From Lacrimispora amygdalina (GTDB lineage: Bacteria > Bacillota > Clostridia > Lachnospirales > Lachnospiraceae), in the NCBI RefSeq assembly GCF_900205965.1, contig NZ_OAOF01000001.1:248001-312000 (forward strand): a stretch of DNA of 64,000 nt. Reading direction: 5' to 3'. The notes under the pieces are model-generated. The model saw only the letters and a list, made by a program, of their open reading frames with translations, had not been told where the DNA came from and searched no databases. This document shows positions 26,044 through 34,520 of this stretch, one piece after another (the first letter of the stretch is position 1; each line of letters starts with the position of its first letter). Both the position numbers and the translations under genes were made by a program.

Positions 26044-26073
26044 TTGCACATTTTGTCATCATTCTGCTATAAT
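26044..26073 (+). promoter_or_regulatory. Promoter of the AraC-family regulator gene
   Basis: TTGCAC and TATAAT are 18 bp apart, with TGC just before the -10 (extended -10). It is divergent from the GH105 gene. Confidence 0.7.
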
Positions 26074-26121
26074 GTATATCCGATACATGACTAATCCATA
26101 GAAAGAATAAAGGTGGTTTAT

Positions 26122-27036
26122 ATGACAAACCCTGATGATACACTGCTTTATAAGAAAAAACATAATATCACCATAAACGATATCCAGCATTCCCTTTATT
26201 ATTACTTTGATTATGATGAACGATCCTTTGATATCAACATGCCATTTCAGCATTTTCACTCTTTTTATGAACTGATGATACTGATCAGTCCCCAGGCATA
26301 CCATCTGGTAGAAGGTATCCCTTACTCCATCCGGTCCGGCGATATCGTGCTTCTTCGGCCATCGGTGCTTCACCGCTCCGAATATCAGAAAGGCGCCCCC
26401 AGCAAACGGCTGATTATCGGTTTTTTGTATCCCCCTTCACTCTGGGGAATGCCGGAAACCTATGAGAAGCTTTTTGAGCCTTTTTACTCGCCGCTGCCCA
26501 TTTTCCGTTTTCCTTCCAAGCAGCAGCAGCTGATTAATGAAAAACTTAATCGTATTTACCGCTACTCCTTTCAGGACGAGGAACCGGAGCTGAAATCGCT
26601 TATTGTCCACGGTATGTTCGTGGAATTTCTCTACACTCTTCGGCAGCTGGCTCCCTATAACACCTACACCAATGAACCATTAAAAGATGAAGCATCCCAA
26701 AAAATATACTCCATTGCCAACTTCATCCATAATCATTATTCTGAAGAATTAACACTGGACTCCCTTTCCAGGGAATTTTATATCAGTTCTTACTATCTGT
26801 CCCATCAGTTTAAAGATGTGACGGGCTACACCCTGACCCAGTACATTCAGATGACACGGATCCGAAACGTACAATACCTGCTTTTAAATACGAAAAAGAA
26901 GATCTCTGAACTGGCGGAAGAATGTGGATTTACAAGCTTTTCACAATTTAACCGAATCTTTCAAAAGTATTGCAGCCAGTCGCCCTCTGAATTTCGTAAA
27001 AGTGGAGGGGGAAACAGCATTCCCACATTTTTCTAA
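26122..27036 (+). CDS. AraC-family transcriptional regulator
   Basis: The 304-residue regulator has an N-terminal cupin-like sugar-sensing domain (PFQHFHSFYELMILI ... YSIRSGDIVLLRPSVLHRSEY, residues about 40-95) and a C-terminal double helix-turn-helix (LTLDSLSREFYISSYYLSHQFKDVTGY ... ISELAEECGFTSFSQFNRIFQ). ATG 26122 follows AAAGGTGG; GTG 26113 overlaps that site. It is divergent from GH105 and converges on the Lpl-type transporter operon, so it probably controls one or both in response to imported oligosaccharide. Confidence 0.9.
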   Translation: MTNPDDTLLYKKKHNITINDIQHSLYYYFDYDERSFDINMPFQHFHSFYELMILISPQAYHLVEGIPYSIRSGDIVLLRPSVLHRSEYQKGAPSKRLIIGFLYPPSLWGMPETYEKLFEPFYSPLPIFRFPSKQQQLINEKLNRIYRYSFQDEEPELKSLIVHGMFVEFLYTLRQLAPYNTYTNEPLKDEASQKIYSIANFIHNHYSEELTLDSLSREFYISSYYLSHQFKDVTGYTLTQYIQMTRIRNVQYLLLNTKKKISELAEECGFTSFSQFNRIFQKYCSQSPSEFRKSGGGNSIPTFF

Positions 27037-27049
27037 CGATCAGATGGGC

Positions 27050-27111
27050 AGAAAAAGCCCGTTACAGCTTCCCGGCATCATCTATATTATCGATGAGAAA
27101 GAGCTGTAACG
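27050..27111 (-). terminator. Terminator of the long minus-strand glycan operon
   Basis: On the minus strand CGTTACAGCT pairs with AGCTGTAACG over 10 bp, with an inner short stem in the loop, followed by GGGCTTTTT, downstream of the binding-protein gene. Confidence 0.7.
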
Positions 27112-27143
27112 AGCTTCTTATAGCCTGCTGCCCCGTTAAGGAA

Positions 27144-28760
27144 TTACTTTATTGTGTCGAAATATTCTGCTCTTGCGTCAAGAATCTTCTGCAGCCCTGC
27201 ATTTACAAGGTTGTCGTATTCTGATTTCTGCAGACTGTCGAACTGATCCGGTGAACAGCTGATCAGCTTGTAAACATATTCTAACATTAAATTCTGAACA
27301 TTCTGTCCGTAATCTGACTCTGCCTGTGAAATGTTTGCATATACAGGGAAACGGAATTTTCCTTCGGAACGAACATCATAGAAATTAGAGAACCATTCTT
27401 GGTTTTCCCACTCAACAGACTGATCTTTAATCCATTTAGATACAATGGAATCTTTGTCCTTGGTCCAGTCCATAGCCAGGTTAACAATATTTAAGTCATC
27501 ACAGGTTCCTGGATATCCCTTAGAAGAAAGCTCTTCGCTGGTTAACTTAATCGGAACGTTGTTTTCATCTCTTTTATGCTCTGCAGTAAATACGATATTT
27601 TCAGCAACTGCCGGATCTGCCATCCAGTTTAAATACTTCATGCAGGCATCAGCCTTTTTCTCGCTGCTCTTTGGTACCATTACAAACATACCGTGTCTTG
27701 GTTCAAATGGTGTACGGTAAGAACCGTCAGCCAGTTCAAAGCACTGTACAGGAACGAATGTTCTTCCGCCTGCATTTGTGTTTAAAACAGTGATATAGTT
27801 CCATGGGCTCTCTGTATCGTCCAGGAAGAAACCTACATTACCTGCAGTTACCTGAGCCTTGTAAAGATCTTCGGTTGTATCAGTAGCGAAATCTTTGGTA
27901 ATAAGTCCTTTGTTATAGAATTCGTTTAATTTCTTAATACCATCAACAGCACCAGGAGCTACTGCCATATAACCTTCGCTGTAGATATATGCATCCTTGT
28001 CATTTGCAAGATTTACATAAGATCCAACAAAGTTTAAATAACCTTTTTCTGTATCGTTACGTCCACTCATCGCCCATGGAATTACATTATCCACGCCGCC
28101 TGGATTCTTATCCTTTACTGCCTGTAAGTAAGCAGCCAGTTCCTCTTTTGTTTTAGGCATCTCCATTCCCAGCTTATCCAGCCAGTCCTGACGGATATAT
28201 GCTGTATGGCGAGGAGATTCCACACCTCTCTGTTTCATAATTGCCAACTGCTTTCCGTCCATCTGTCCCATGTTCTGAGCGTCTGCTACGAATTTTTTAA
28301 TATCTGAGCCATAGGTCTCATAAGACTGGGTTAAATCAGCCAGACCGCCGTTTGAAGCAAAATTATAGAAAAGACCCTGATTATAGGTAAATATAATATC
28401 AGGAGCACTTCCACCAGACATCATGATATTTAACTTATCATCAGAAGAGGATCTTGGTACGGATACATACTCCACATTGATGTTATACTTATCTTTTACC
28501 TGCTTTTTGATCCAGTCAGTCTGGGTATTGTTCTCTACGGTTGTACCGGGAGCTGCATCTCCTCTGTCCCAAACCATAACCTTAATGGTTACTTCTTCTC
28601 CCTTATCTGCTGCAGTAGTTGCCTCTGCCTTTGTGTCTGTACCTCCTGCTGCGGTGGTTGCTGTAGTAGCGTCCTTTGCTGCACCGGAACCGCAGCCGGC
28701 TACCATGGATGCTGCAGCTAATACTGCTACACAGCTCTTAAATAATCTTGCTTTTTTCAT
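27144..28760 (-). CDS. Sugar ABC transporter substrate-binding lipoprotein (LplA/YtcQ type)
   Basis: The 538-residue binding lipoprotein has a lipobox AGC (C23), a Thr/Ala-rich linker and a large two-lobe binding domain of the LplA/YtcQ type, which is longer than typical sugar binders (about 450). It would capture oligosaccharides such as rhamnogalacturonan fragments outside the membrane. ATG 28760 is preceded by AGGGAGGTTTTAT. It is the third of a permease-permease-binding trio on the minus strand after the LplB and LplC genes, an inverted order compared with the other importer here (binding protein first). No ATPase is encoded; such systems use a shared MsmX-type ATPase elsewhere. Confidence 0.88.
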   Translation of the reverse strand: MKKARLFKSCVAVLAAASMVAGCGSGAAKDATTATTAAGGTDTKAEATTAADKGEEVTIKVMVWDRGDAAPGTTVENNTQTDWIKKQVKDKYNINVEYVSVPRSSSDDKLNIMMSGGSAPDIIFTYNQGLFYNFASNGGLADLTQSYETYGSDIKKFVADAQNMGQMDGKQLAIMKQRGVESPRHTAYIRQDWLDKLGMEMPKTKEELAAYLQAVKDKNPGGVDNVIPWAMSGRNDTEKGYLNFVGSYVNLANDKDAYIYSEGYMAVAPGAVDGIKKLNEFYNKGLITKDFATDTTEDLYKAQVTAGNVGFFLDDTESPWNYITVLNTNAGGRTFVPVQCFELADGSYRTPFEPRHGMFVMVPKSSEKKADACMKYLNWMADPAVAENIVFTAEHKRDENNVPIKLTSEELSSKGYPGTCDDLNIVNLAMDWTKDKDSIVSKWIKDQSVEWENQEWFSNFYDVRSEGKFRFPVYANISQAESDYGQNVQNLMLEYVYKLISCSPDQFDSLQKSEYDNLVNAGLQKILDARAEYFDTIK

Positions 28761-28810
28761 TATAAAACCTCCCTTTCATAATCGTTTTATATTATTTAAT
28801 TAATAAATAA

Positions 28811-29677
28811 TCAACCCTTAACGGCGCCAAGCATAATGCCCTTTGTAAAGTATTTCTGAATAAACGGATAAGCAATAATCATAGGTGTCATGGATATAAC
28901 AATACTTGCTGATTTTATATTATCTGCTACCAGCTGAGACTGGAGACCTTCCTCCTGGGTCAGCTTCACCGCTTCGATCAGCTGCTTTAATACCATCTGT
29001 ACTGTGTAAAGCTTTGAAGAGTTTACATAGTACAGAACATCACTCAGCCGGTTCCATCTGCCAACTGCATAAAACAGTGCCAGTGTTGCAAGGGTAGGAT
29101 AAACCAGAGGAAGTGCCACCTTAAATAACGTCTGTACCTCATTGCAGCCATCAATCTTTGCTGCCTCGTAAAGGGAAGAATCCAACCCTCTGAATGCGGT
29201 ACACATGATGATCATATTATACGCACTAAGTGCCTCAGGTATAATTAACGCCCATACTGTATCAATCAGCTTAAAGTCTTTTACGTTTAAATATTTAGGA
29301 ATAATACCTGGATCCAGATACATTGTCAGTACAAACAAAGTCATAATGACAGCTCCGCCCTTTAAATTTTTCTTAGAAAGGGGATAAGCTGCAAGTACAG
29401 TCATAACGATACAAACCACAGTAGAGCCAATCATCAGGAACACGGAATAGATAAAAGAGGATACAAAGCTTCCGCTTTGAAACGCTCTCCCATATGCTTC
29501 TATTGTAAACTCCACCGGATAAAGGAATACTTTACCACCCAGTATGGCATCCTTCGAGCTTAATGACATGGACACTACACGGATAATGGGAATCAATGCC
29601 ACTACGCTGATTACGATGAAAAATGTGTTCCAGAAAAGCTGAAACCGTTTGTCTGCTTTGCTCTTTAACTCGCTCAT
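28811..29677 (-). CDS. Carbohydrate ABC transporter permease (LplC type)
   Basis: A 288-residue permease with about six transmembrane helices and the EAA coupling motif EAAKIDGCNEVQTLFKVALPL. The C-terminal KGIMLGAVKG is typical of the LplC/YtcP family. Its ATG shares one base with the stop of the LplB-type gene (TAATG), indicating coupled translation. It pairs with that gene and with the binding lipoprotein at 27144. Confidence 0.9.
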   Translation of the reverse strand: MSELKSKADKRFQLFWNTFFIVISVVALIPIIRVVSMSLSSKDAILGGKVFLYPVEFTIEAYGRAFQSGSFVSSFIYSVFLMIGSTVVCIVMTVLAAYPLSKKNLKGGAVIMTLFVLTMYLDPGIIPKYLNVKDFKLIDTVWALIIPEALSAYNMIIMCTAFRGLDSSLYEAAKIDGCNEVQTLFKVALPLVYPTLATLALFYAVGRWNRLSDVLYYVNSSKLYTVQMVLKQLIEAVKLTQEEGLQSQLVADNIKSASIVISMTPMIIAYPFIQKYFTKGIMLGAVKG

Positions 29678-30612
29678 TACATAATTCCCTCCTCTCCCAT
29701 TTTTTTAGAAATCTTATTCACAGACAGAATCAAAATGATTCCGACTACGGACTGGAAGAGACCAACCGCAGTTGCAAAGTCGAACCGGCCTGCCTGAAGA
29801 CCTACGTTATAAACGTAAGTACTGATAACGTCGGCTGCACTTTTTACCAGTGTATTTCCCATCATATACGGACGGTCGAAATCGATGGAGACGATCTTAC
29901 CCAGCTGCATGATGAGCATAATTGAAATAGTAGGTCTGATCTGAGGAATGGTTACATGTGCAATTCTCTGAAGTCTGGTAGCACCGTCGATATAAGCCGC
30001 TTCTCCAAGAGATGGATCCGTAGCAGTCAGCGCTGCAAGATAAATAATCAGGGAATAGCCGGCAGACTGCCAGATTCCTGCAAACCAGTAGACAAATCTC
30101 CATATAAATGGACTGCTTAAAAAGTTCACTTCCGGTATTCCTGTTTTCCGGAAAATATCATTTACAAGTCCGCTGCTGGAAAACAGCTGAGTGATGATAC
30201 CTGCAATGATAACCCAGGAAAGGAAGTTTGGCAGATATAAAATAGTCTGTGTTGCTTTTCTAATCCGCATATTCCTGATCTCAAAAAGAAAAACAGCAAT
30301 AAGTACAGGTACAGGAAATCCGATAATCAGATCACCAAGATTTAAAATCAATGTATTGACTAATGCATTCCAGAAATCCTTAGACCCAAATGCCTCTCTA
30401 AAATGAGCCAGACCAACCCATGGGCTGGCCCATATTCCTGCAAACACATTAAACTTCTTAAAAGCAATTAATCCCCCGATCATAGGTTTATAACGGAATA
30501 TAAGCATATAGATAACCGGAATCAGAAGCATTAAGTAAAGCTGCCAGGTATTGCGCATATATACCTTAAAAGGAATCTTACGTGCCTTCACCTTTGTTGT
30601 CTTATCTTTCAT
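29677..30612 (-). CDS. Carbohydrate ABC transporter permease (LplB type)
   Basis: A roughly 311-residue permease, with six predicted helices (first near residues 20-45, LMLLIPVIYMLIFRYKP) and a coupling motif EAAYIDGATRLQRIAHVTIPQ. It fits the LplB/YteP family. The best start is ATG 30612, eleven bases after AAGGAGGG; GTG 30621 overlaps the site. It begins about 10 bases after the HAD gene, within the minus-strand operon. Confidence 0.88.
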   Translation of the reverse strand: MKDKTTKVKARKIPFKVYMRNTWQLYLMLLIPVIYMLIFRYKPMIGGLIAFKKFNVFAGIWASPWVGLAHFREAFGSKDFWNALVNTLILNLGDLIIGFPVPVLIAVFLFEIRNMRIRKATQTILYLPNFLSWVIIAGIITQLFSSSGLVNDIFRKTGIPEVNFLSSPFIWRFVYWFAGIWQSAGYSLIIYLAALTATDPSLGEAAYIDGATRLQRIAHVTIPQIRPTISIMLIMQLGKIVSIDFDRPYMMGNTLVKSAADVISTYVYNVGLQAGRFDFATAVGLFQSVVGIILILSVNKISKKMGEEGIM

Positions 30613-30630
30613 AATATCCACACCCTCCTT

Positions 30631-31173
30631 CTATTCATTTCCGTCTTTATGAAGCTCAGCCTCCAGACTTTCAATCAGTGCCAGAAGCTCTTTCGGCTCA
30701 TGGACGGTATAATCCGGCGTTTCCCACTCATCAGCCGGATTCATATCATAGCGTGGAGACCAGTCAATGAGAATTGAGGTAATACCAAAGCGGTTGGCTC
30801 CTGCAACATCTTTTCTCACATTATTTCCGATCATAACCACCCTTTTTTTATCTTCCTCAGTCAGGTGATTCTTCTCCATGGCATCCAAAAACATCCGTTC
30901 GGATGGTTTCTGGATTCCGACTATCTCTGAAATTGTCCTGGTGTGAAAGCAGTAACCAAGACCATTTTCTTCATAAACATTGGTGAACGACTGCTCTTCC
31001 CCGTCTGCCACCATGGCAATGACATAACCGGCGTCGTAAAGAGCTTTTAACGTCTCCCCTGCACCCGGAATTAATTCTGCGTGGACTACAATACCGTCAT
31101 CATTGCGGATTTCGGTTCCTTCATCAATAATGGTATCCCCACTGTCTGTAAAAATGATTAGCTTTTTTTGCAT
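30631..31173 (-). CDS. HAD-family hydrolase-like protein
   Basis: A 180-residue HAD-superfamily protein, opening IIFTDSGDTIID, with the Thr/Lys regions and GNNVRKDVAGANRFG near residue 115 as the third/fourth motif. The first motif reads DSGDT instead of the usual DxDGT: the residue two after the nucleophile is Gly. Some phosphonatase-like or non-phosphatase HADs diverge there, so the reaction is uncertain. A sugar-phosphate phosphatase would fit the neighbouring glycan genes. It lies between the GH38 gene and the LplB-type permease in the same direction. Confidence 0.8.
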   Translation of the reverse strand: MQKKLIIFTDSGDTIIDEGTEIRNDDGIVVHAELIPGAGETLKALYDAGYVIAMVADGEEQSFTNVYEENGLGYCFHTRTISEIVGIQKPSERMFLDAMEKNHLTEEDKKRVVMIGNNVRKDVAGANRFGITSILIDWSPRYDMNPADEWETPDYTVHEPKELLALIESLEAELHKDGNE

Positions 31174-31222
31174 TTTGTTAACTCCATATCAAATTTTGGT
31201 GTAATTTTTATTAAAGCTGATG

Positions 31223-31240
31223 AAAATATTATAATATTTT
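31223..31240. repeat. 18-bp AT-rich palindrome in the promoter region of the HAD gene
   Basis: AAAATATT-AT-AATATTTT is a perfect palindrome containing TATAAT on the minus strand. It may be an operator or a -10 region; AT-rich palindromes arise by chance more often, so support is modest. Confidence 0.35.
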
Positions 31241-31303
31241 GGGTACATTGTTGCTATGCGTTATTTGTTTTTATTGAAACCATCTTACTCGCATTTTTTG
31301 CGA

Positions 31304-34300
31304 TTATGGAATCAGACGCAGGGTTTTTATTTCAAACGGCGCAAAATCCAGAAGCATTTCACTATCATTCTCAAAGTGGTTTACTGATACCATTTTTCCG
31401 GAATCCATATTCTCTTCCATGGTAGTTTCCCACAGTCTGCTGATTTTAAAACCTGCACAAACCACACAGGATGTGTGTTTTCCTGTCGCTTCATAAAGCC
31501 TTACAATCAGATCTTTTTCGCCGTTTTCTGCCATTTTAACCGTCTCTAAAATTATATTATCTGCAAAAATGCGGAAAAATTCTCTCTTACCAGTTCCTTT
31601 TCCCCAATATGTCAAAGGATTGTTCAACTGCATTCCTTCGCGAATGACTCCACTCTCTGAAAAGCTGCTGCTTTCTGCATAAAAGGAATAGGTAAACTCC
31701 TGCATTCCCTTATCTGCATACATATCCGGCCATACAGGTGCTCTAAGCAGTGTCAGCTCCATAGCATTGCCGGTGGTGCTGATTCCATATTTGGAATCAT
31801 TGAGCACAGCAGCCGTTCTTCCCGGCTGTGTCATTGCAGTATACCGGTGATTGCACACCTCGTATCGGTCTGCATCATAACGGCGGTTCTGATGGGTCGG
31901 ACGTTTTACGTAACCAAACTGGATTTCTTCCAGGGCTTCTTCCGTTCGGATGGTAACCGGAAATGATACTTTTAACAGCTTATGGGTTTCCTGCCAGTCA
32001 ATAACCGTGGAAAAATCAATTCTCCTGCTGTTATAGGTTAAGGAAATTCTCTGAGTCAAGACAGACTCATGAATTTTTCGTTTTACCAAAAGCACTGCTT
32101 TTAAAGGACCCGTCTCCTCAATAGTAAGAGCTGCCGTCTGTTCCAACTCTATGGGAACATTTTTATAGAAAGAACTCATTTCCCATGCATCGTAATCTAC
32201 ATTGATATCCTGGTAAAGCAGAAGCTGATTTGCAATTCCATCTACAAATTCTGTTTTGGTTTCCTGATCCATCACGCTTCTGACCTGACCAATTCCATCA
32301 ATCCTCACCTTTACCAACCTGTTTTCCAGAATAAAGAAACCATCTTCCTGATAAAGTCTGCATTCAGCTTCCAAAACCACATTTTCCCCAACGGAGGCAT
32401 ATCCGCAGGAGGGAACTTTTACTGGTATCAGCAATCGATCACCGATTTTCTGGCTTACCGGCAGCCTTTTGCCATCTGACAGATCTTTCCCTTCTTCTGC
32501 TGGTATCTCTGCCAGTTCTTCCCTCTCCCAGGAAAGGGAATTAAATATCAGGATACCGTCTCCCCCGGACCCTGTGATCTGTTTTTTGGCTTCCTCATAA
32601 ACACAAAGGGCTCCTTCTCCGATAGCATGGAATGCATTTTTTGCATCTTCATAAACTCTGGTAATCGAAGTTCCCGGAATGATATCATGGAACTGGTTAA
32701 ACAGCAGCACCTTCCATAAAGCTTCCAGCTCCACTCTCCGGTTCTCTCCGTTTTCCACAAAACACGCAATGGAATTTAGCATTTCTGCCTCCCGCAGCTT
32801 ACGTTCCATCTTCCGGTTCTCTTTCTTTATCCACGCCTGTGATGTATAGGTTCCCCTGTGCCAGGGAAGGTAAAGTTCCCCTCTGTAAACCTCTTTTACA
32901 GCGTTTTTCTCTTCCAGTCTCTTGAAAAAGTCAACCGGACTCTCCATGCGGGTGCGGGGTGCGCCTTCTAAATCTTTCACCCGCTTTGCTACCTCTGCCA
33001 TCTCCCGTGTAGCACCGCCACCACCGTCACCGAATCCAAAGGGGAAAATAAGGGTATCTATATTTTCCTGCTGTACCCGGTCCTCTTCCCATCTGGTTAT
33101 TAAGTCAAGAGGATCCAGTCTGGCATTGTTCTTCTTATAAAAATGGGTCAGAATCCTGGTTCCGTCTATTCCTTCCCACCAGAAATTATTATAAGGAAAT
33201 ACATCACAGCCCTTTAACGCCCTAGCCATCTTCTGCGTGGCAAAATAGCGGATTCCGCAGCCTTTCATGATTTGGGGCAGCTGTCCGTTAAAGCCAAAAC
33301 AATCCGGCAGCCAGACCATCACACTATCTATTCCAAGTTCCTGTCTAAACCACTTTCTTCCATACAGGCACTGACGGATCAGACTCTCTCCGGATACCAG
33401 ATTCGTATCAGGCTCCACATACATTCCGCCCTCAGGAATAAAGGATCCCTCCTCTACTTTCTTTAAAAGACGCCGGTACAGTTCGGGATAATGTTGTTTT
33501 ACATTCTCCATAATGGGAGGTTCACATAAAAGGAATTTATAGTCCTGGTATTCATCTGATAATGCGATCTGGGTGGATAAGGTCCTTGCACATTTCCGTT
33601 TTGTCTCCTCCCATGGCCACAGCCATGCAAGATCCAGATGGGATTGTCCGAAAATGGTAAATTCAGGAGCTGTCGTTCCATTCACGCAGGAAAGAAGAGG
33701 GGCCAGTTTCTGTCTCGCATCACGGAAAGATTCACTCCGCCCTTTCCGGTCCAGCTCGAAGTCAGCTGTAAACGTAAATTCCAAAAGTCCCTGATTAATC
33801 TTCATTGCCCTTAAGGATTTAGGATCAAGCCCTTCAGATAGCTTATATAATGTAAAAACATCCATGAGCAGCTGAAATGCATCTTCATTCCAGATTCCAT
33901 AATCTGATACGCCTACCTTTACCTGAAACTCAGGCGGTTCTGGAACTGCGGTACAAAAATCAGGGCATGGTCCGCCCTTTTCCAGTCTCGGTCCATGCCC
34001 TGAATAACTTTCCGCCACCACAAAAAAACGCTCACCTGCCTTTGCATGGCGGGTCAGTGTTATTCCATCGTGCTTTAAATCTCTGGAACCTGCCGCCTTT
34101 CCATTCACCCATAAAAGCATCTCACCGCCTACCTCAGGGTGAAGAAAAATCCGCTTTCCCTCCGCCTCATCCGGCATGACGATCTCTGTTAAAAACCAGC
34201 CATATTCCCATTTGGAGCCCCAGGGGGTTCCCTGAGGCATAGGGTAAAACTCTCTCTTTAACGCTTCTTCATAAGTAAGATGCTCTTTCGTTGTAAATCC

Positions 34301-34402
34301 GGTAAATGTAACCGTTGAAAGTCTGTCAAACAGATGGTTCTTCAGCTCCTCCATCCATATGTTAATCCGTCCATTGCGTTCTGCAGCAAGTTCCATCTGC
34401 AT
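31304..34402 (-). CDS. GH38 alpha-mannosidase (1)
   Basis: A 1032-residue cytoplasmic glycoside hydrolase of family GH38. The zinc-binding motif HLDLAWLWPWEETKR, the nucleophile region WLPDCFGFNGQLPQI, FGFGDGGGGATREM, and the C-terminal HDIIPGTSITRVYEDA are diagnostic. It hydrolyses terminal alpha-mannosyl residues. No signal peptide is present. ATG 34402 follows AGAGGGAGGATAT. It is the middle of two GH38 genes placed between two importers and shares only partial similarity with the next one, so they likely differ in linkage preference. In clostridia GH38s process N-glycans or mannosylated oligosaccharides; the exact substrate here is not known. Confidence 0.92.
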   Translation of the reverse strand: MQMELAAERNGRINIWMEELKNHLFDRLSTVTFTGFTTKEHLTYEEALKREFYPMPQGTPWGSKWEYGWFLTEIVMPDEAEGKRIFLHPEVGGEMLLWVNGKAAGSRDLKHDGITLTRHAKAGERFFVVAESYSGHGPRLEKGGPCPDFCTAVPEPPEFQVKVGVSDYGIWNEDAFQLLMDVFTLYKLSEGLDPKSLRAMKINQGLLEFTFTADFELDRKGRSESFRDARQKLAPLLSCVNGTTAPEFTIFGQSHLDLAWLWPWEETKRKCARTLSTQIALSDEYQDYKFLLCEPPIMENVKQHYPELYRRLLKKVEEGSFIPEGGMYVEPDTNLVSGESLIRQCLYGRKWFRQELGIDSVMVWLPDCFGFNGQLPQIMKGCGIRYFATQKMARALKGCDVFPYNNFWWEGIDGTRILTHFYKKNNARLDPLDLITRWEEDRVQQENIDTLIFPFGFGDGGGGATREMAEVAKRVKDLEGAPRTRMESPVDFFKRLEEKNAVKEVYRGELYLPWHRGTYTSQAWIKKENRKMERKLREAEMLNSIACFVENGENRRVELEALWKVLLFNQFHDIIPGTSITRVYEDAKNAFHAIGEGALCVYEEAKKQITGSGGDGILIFNSLSWEREELAEIPAEEGKDLSDGKRLPVSQKIGDRLLIPVKVPSCGYASVGENVVLEAECRLYQEDGFFILENRLVKVRIDGIGQVRSVMDQETKTEFVDGIANQLLLYQDINVDYDAWEMSSFYKNVPIELEQTAALTIEETGPLKAVLLVKRKIHESVLTQRISLTYNSRRIDFSTVIDWQETHKLLKVSFPVTIRTEEALEEIQFGYVKRPTHQNRRYDADRYEVCNHRYTAMTQPGRTAAVLNDSKYGISTTGNAMELTLLRAPVWPDMYADKGMQEFTYSFYAESSSFSESGVIREGMQLNNPLTYWGKGTGKREFFRIFADNIILETVKMAENGEKDLIVRLYEATGKHTSCVVCAGFKISRLWETTMEENMDSGKMVSVNHFENDSEMLLDFAPFEIKTLRLIP

Positions 34403-34492
34403 ATCCTCCCTCTACTGATACATTCATATTGCTTCATTATATGATATCTCACAGGCAGTGACTATGCAAAGTTTGTCAAGTTACTGTATATA

Positions 34493-34511
34493 TTTTGCAA
34501 ATATTGCAAAA
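34493..34511. repeat. Operator-like 8-3-8 palindrome between the GH38 genes
   Basis: TTTTGCAA-ATA-TTGCAAAA is a perfect inverted repeat in the 118-bp gap upstream of the first GH38 gene on the minus strand. Perfect GC-containing palindromes in such gaps often mark regulator sites, which is inference here. Confidence 0.5.
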
Positions 34512-34520
34512 TTATAATTT

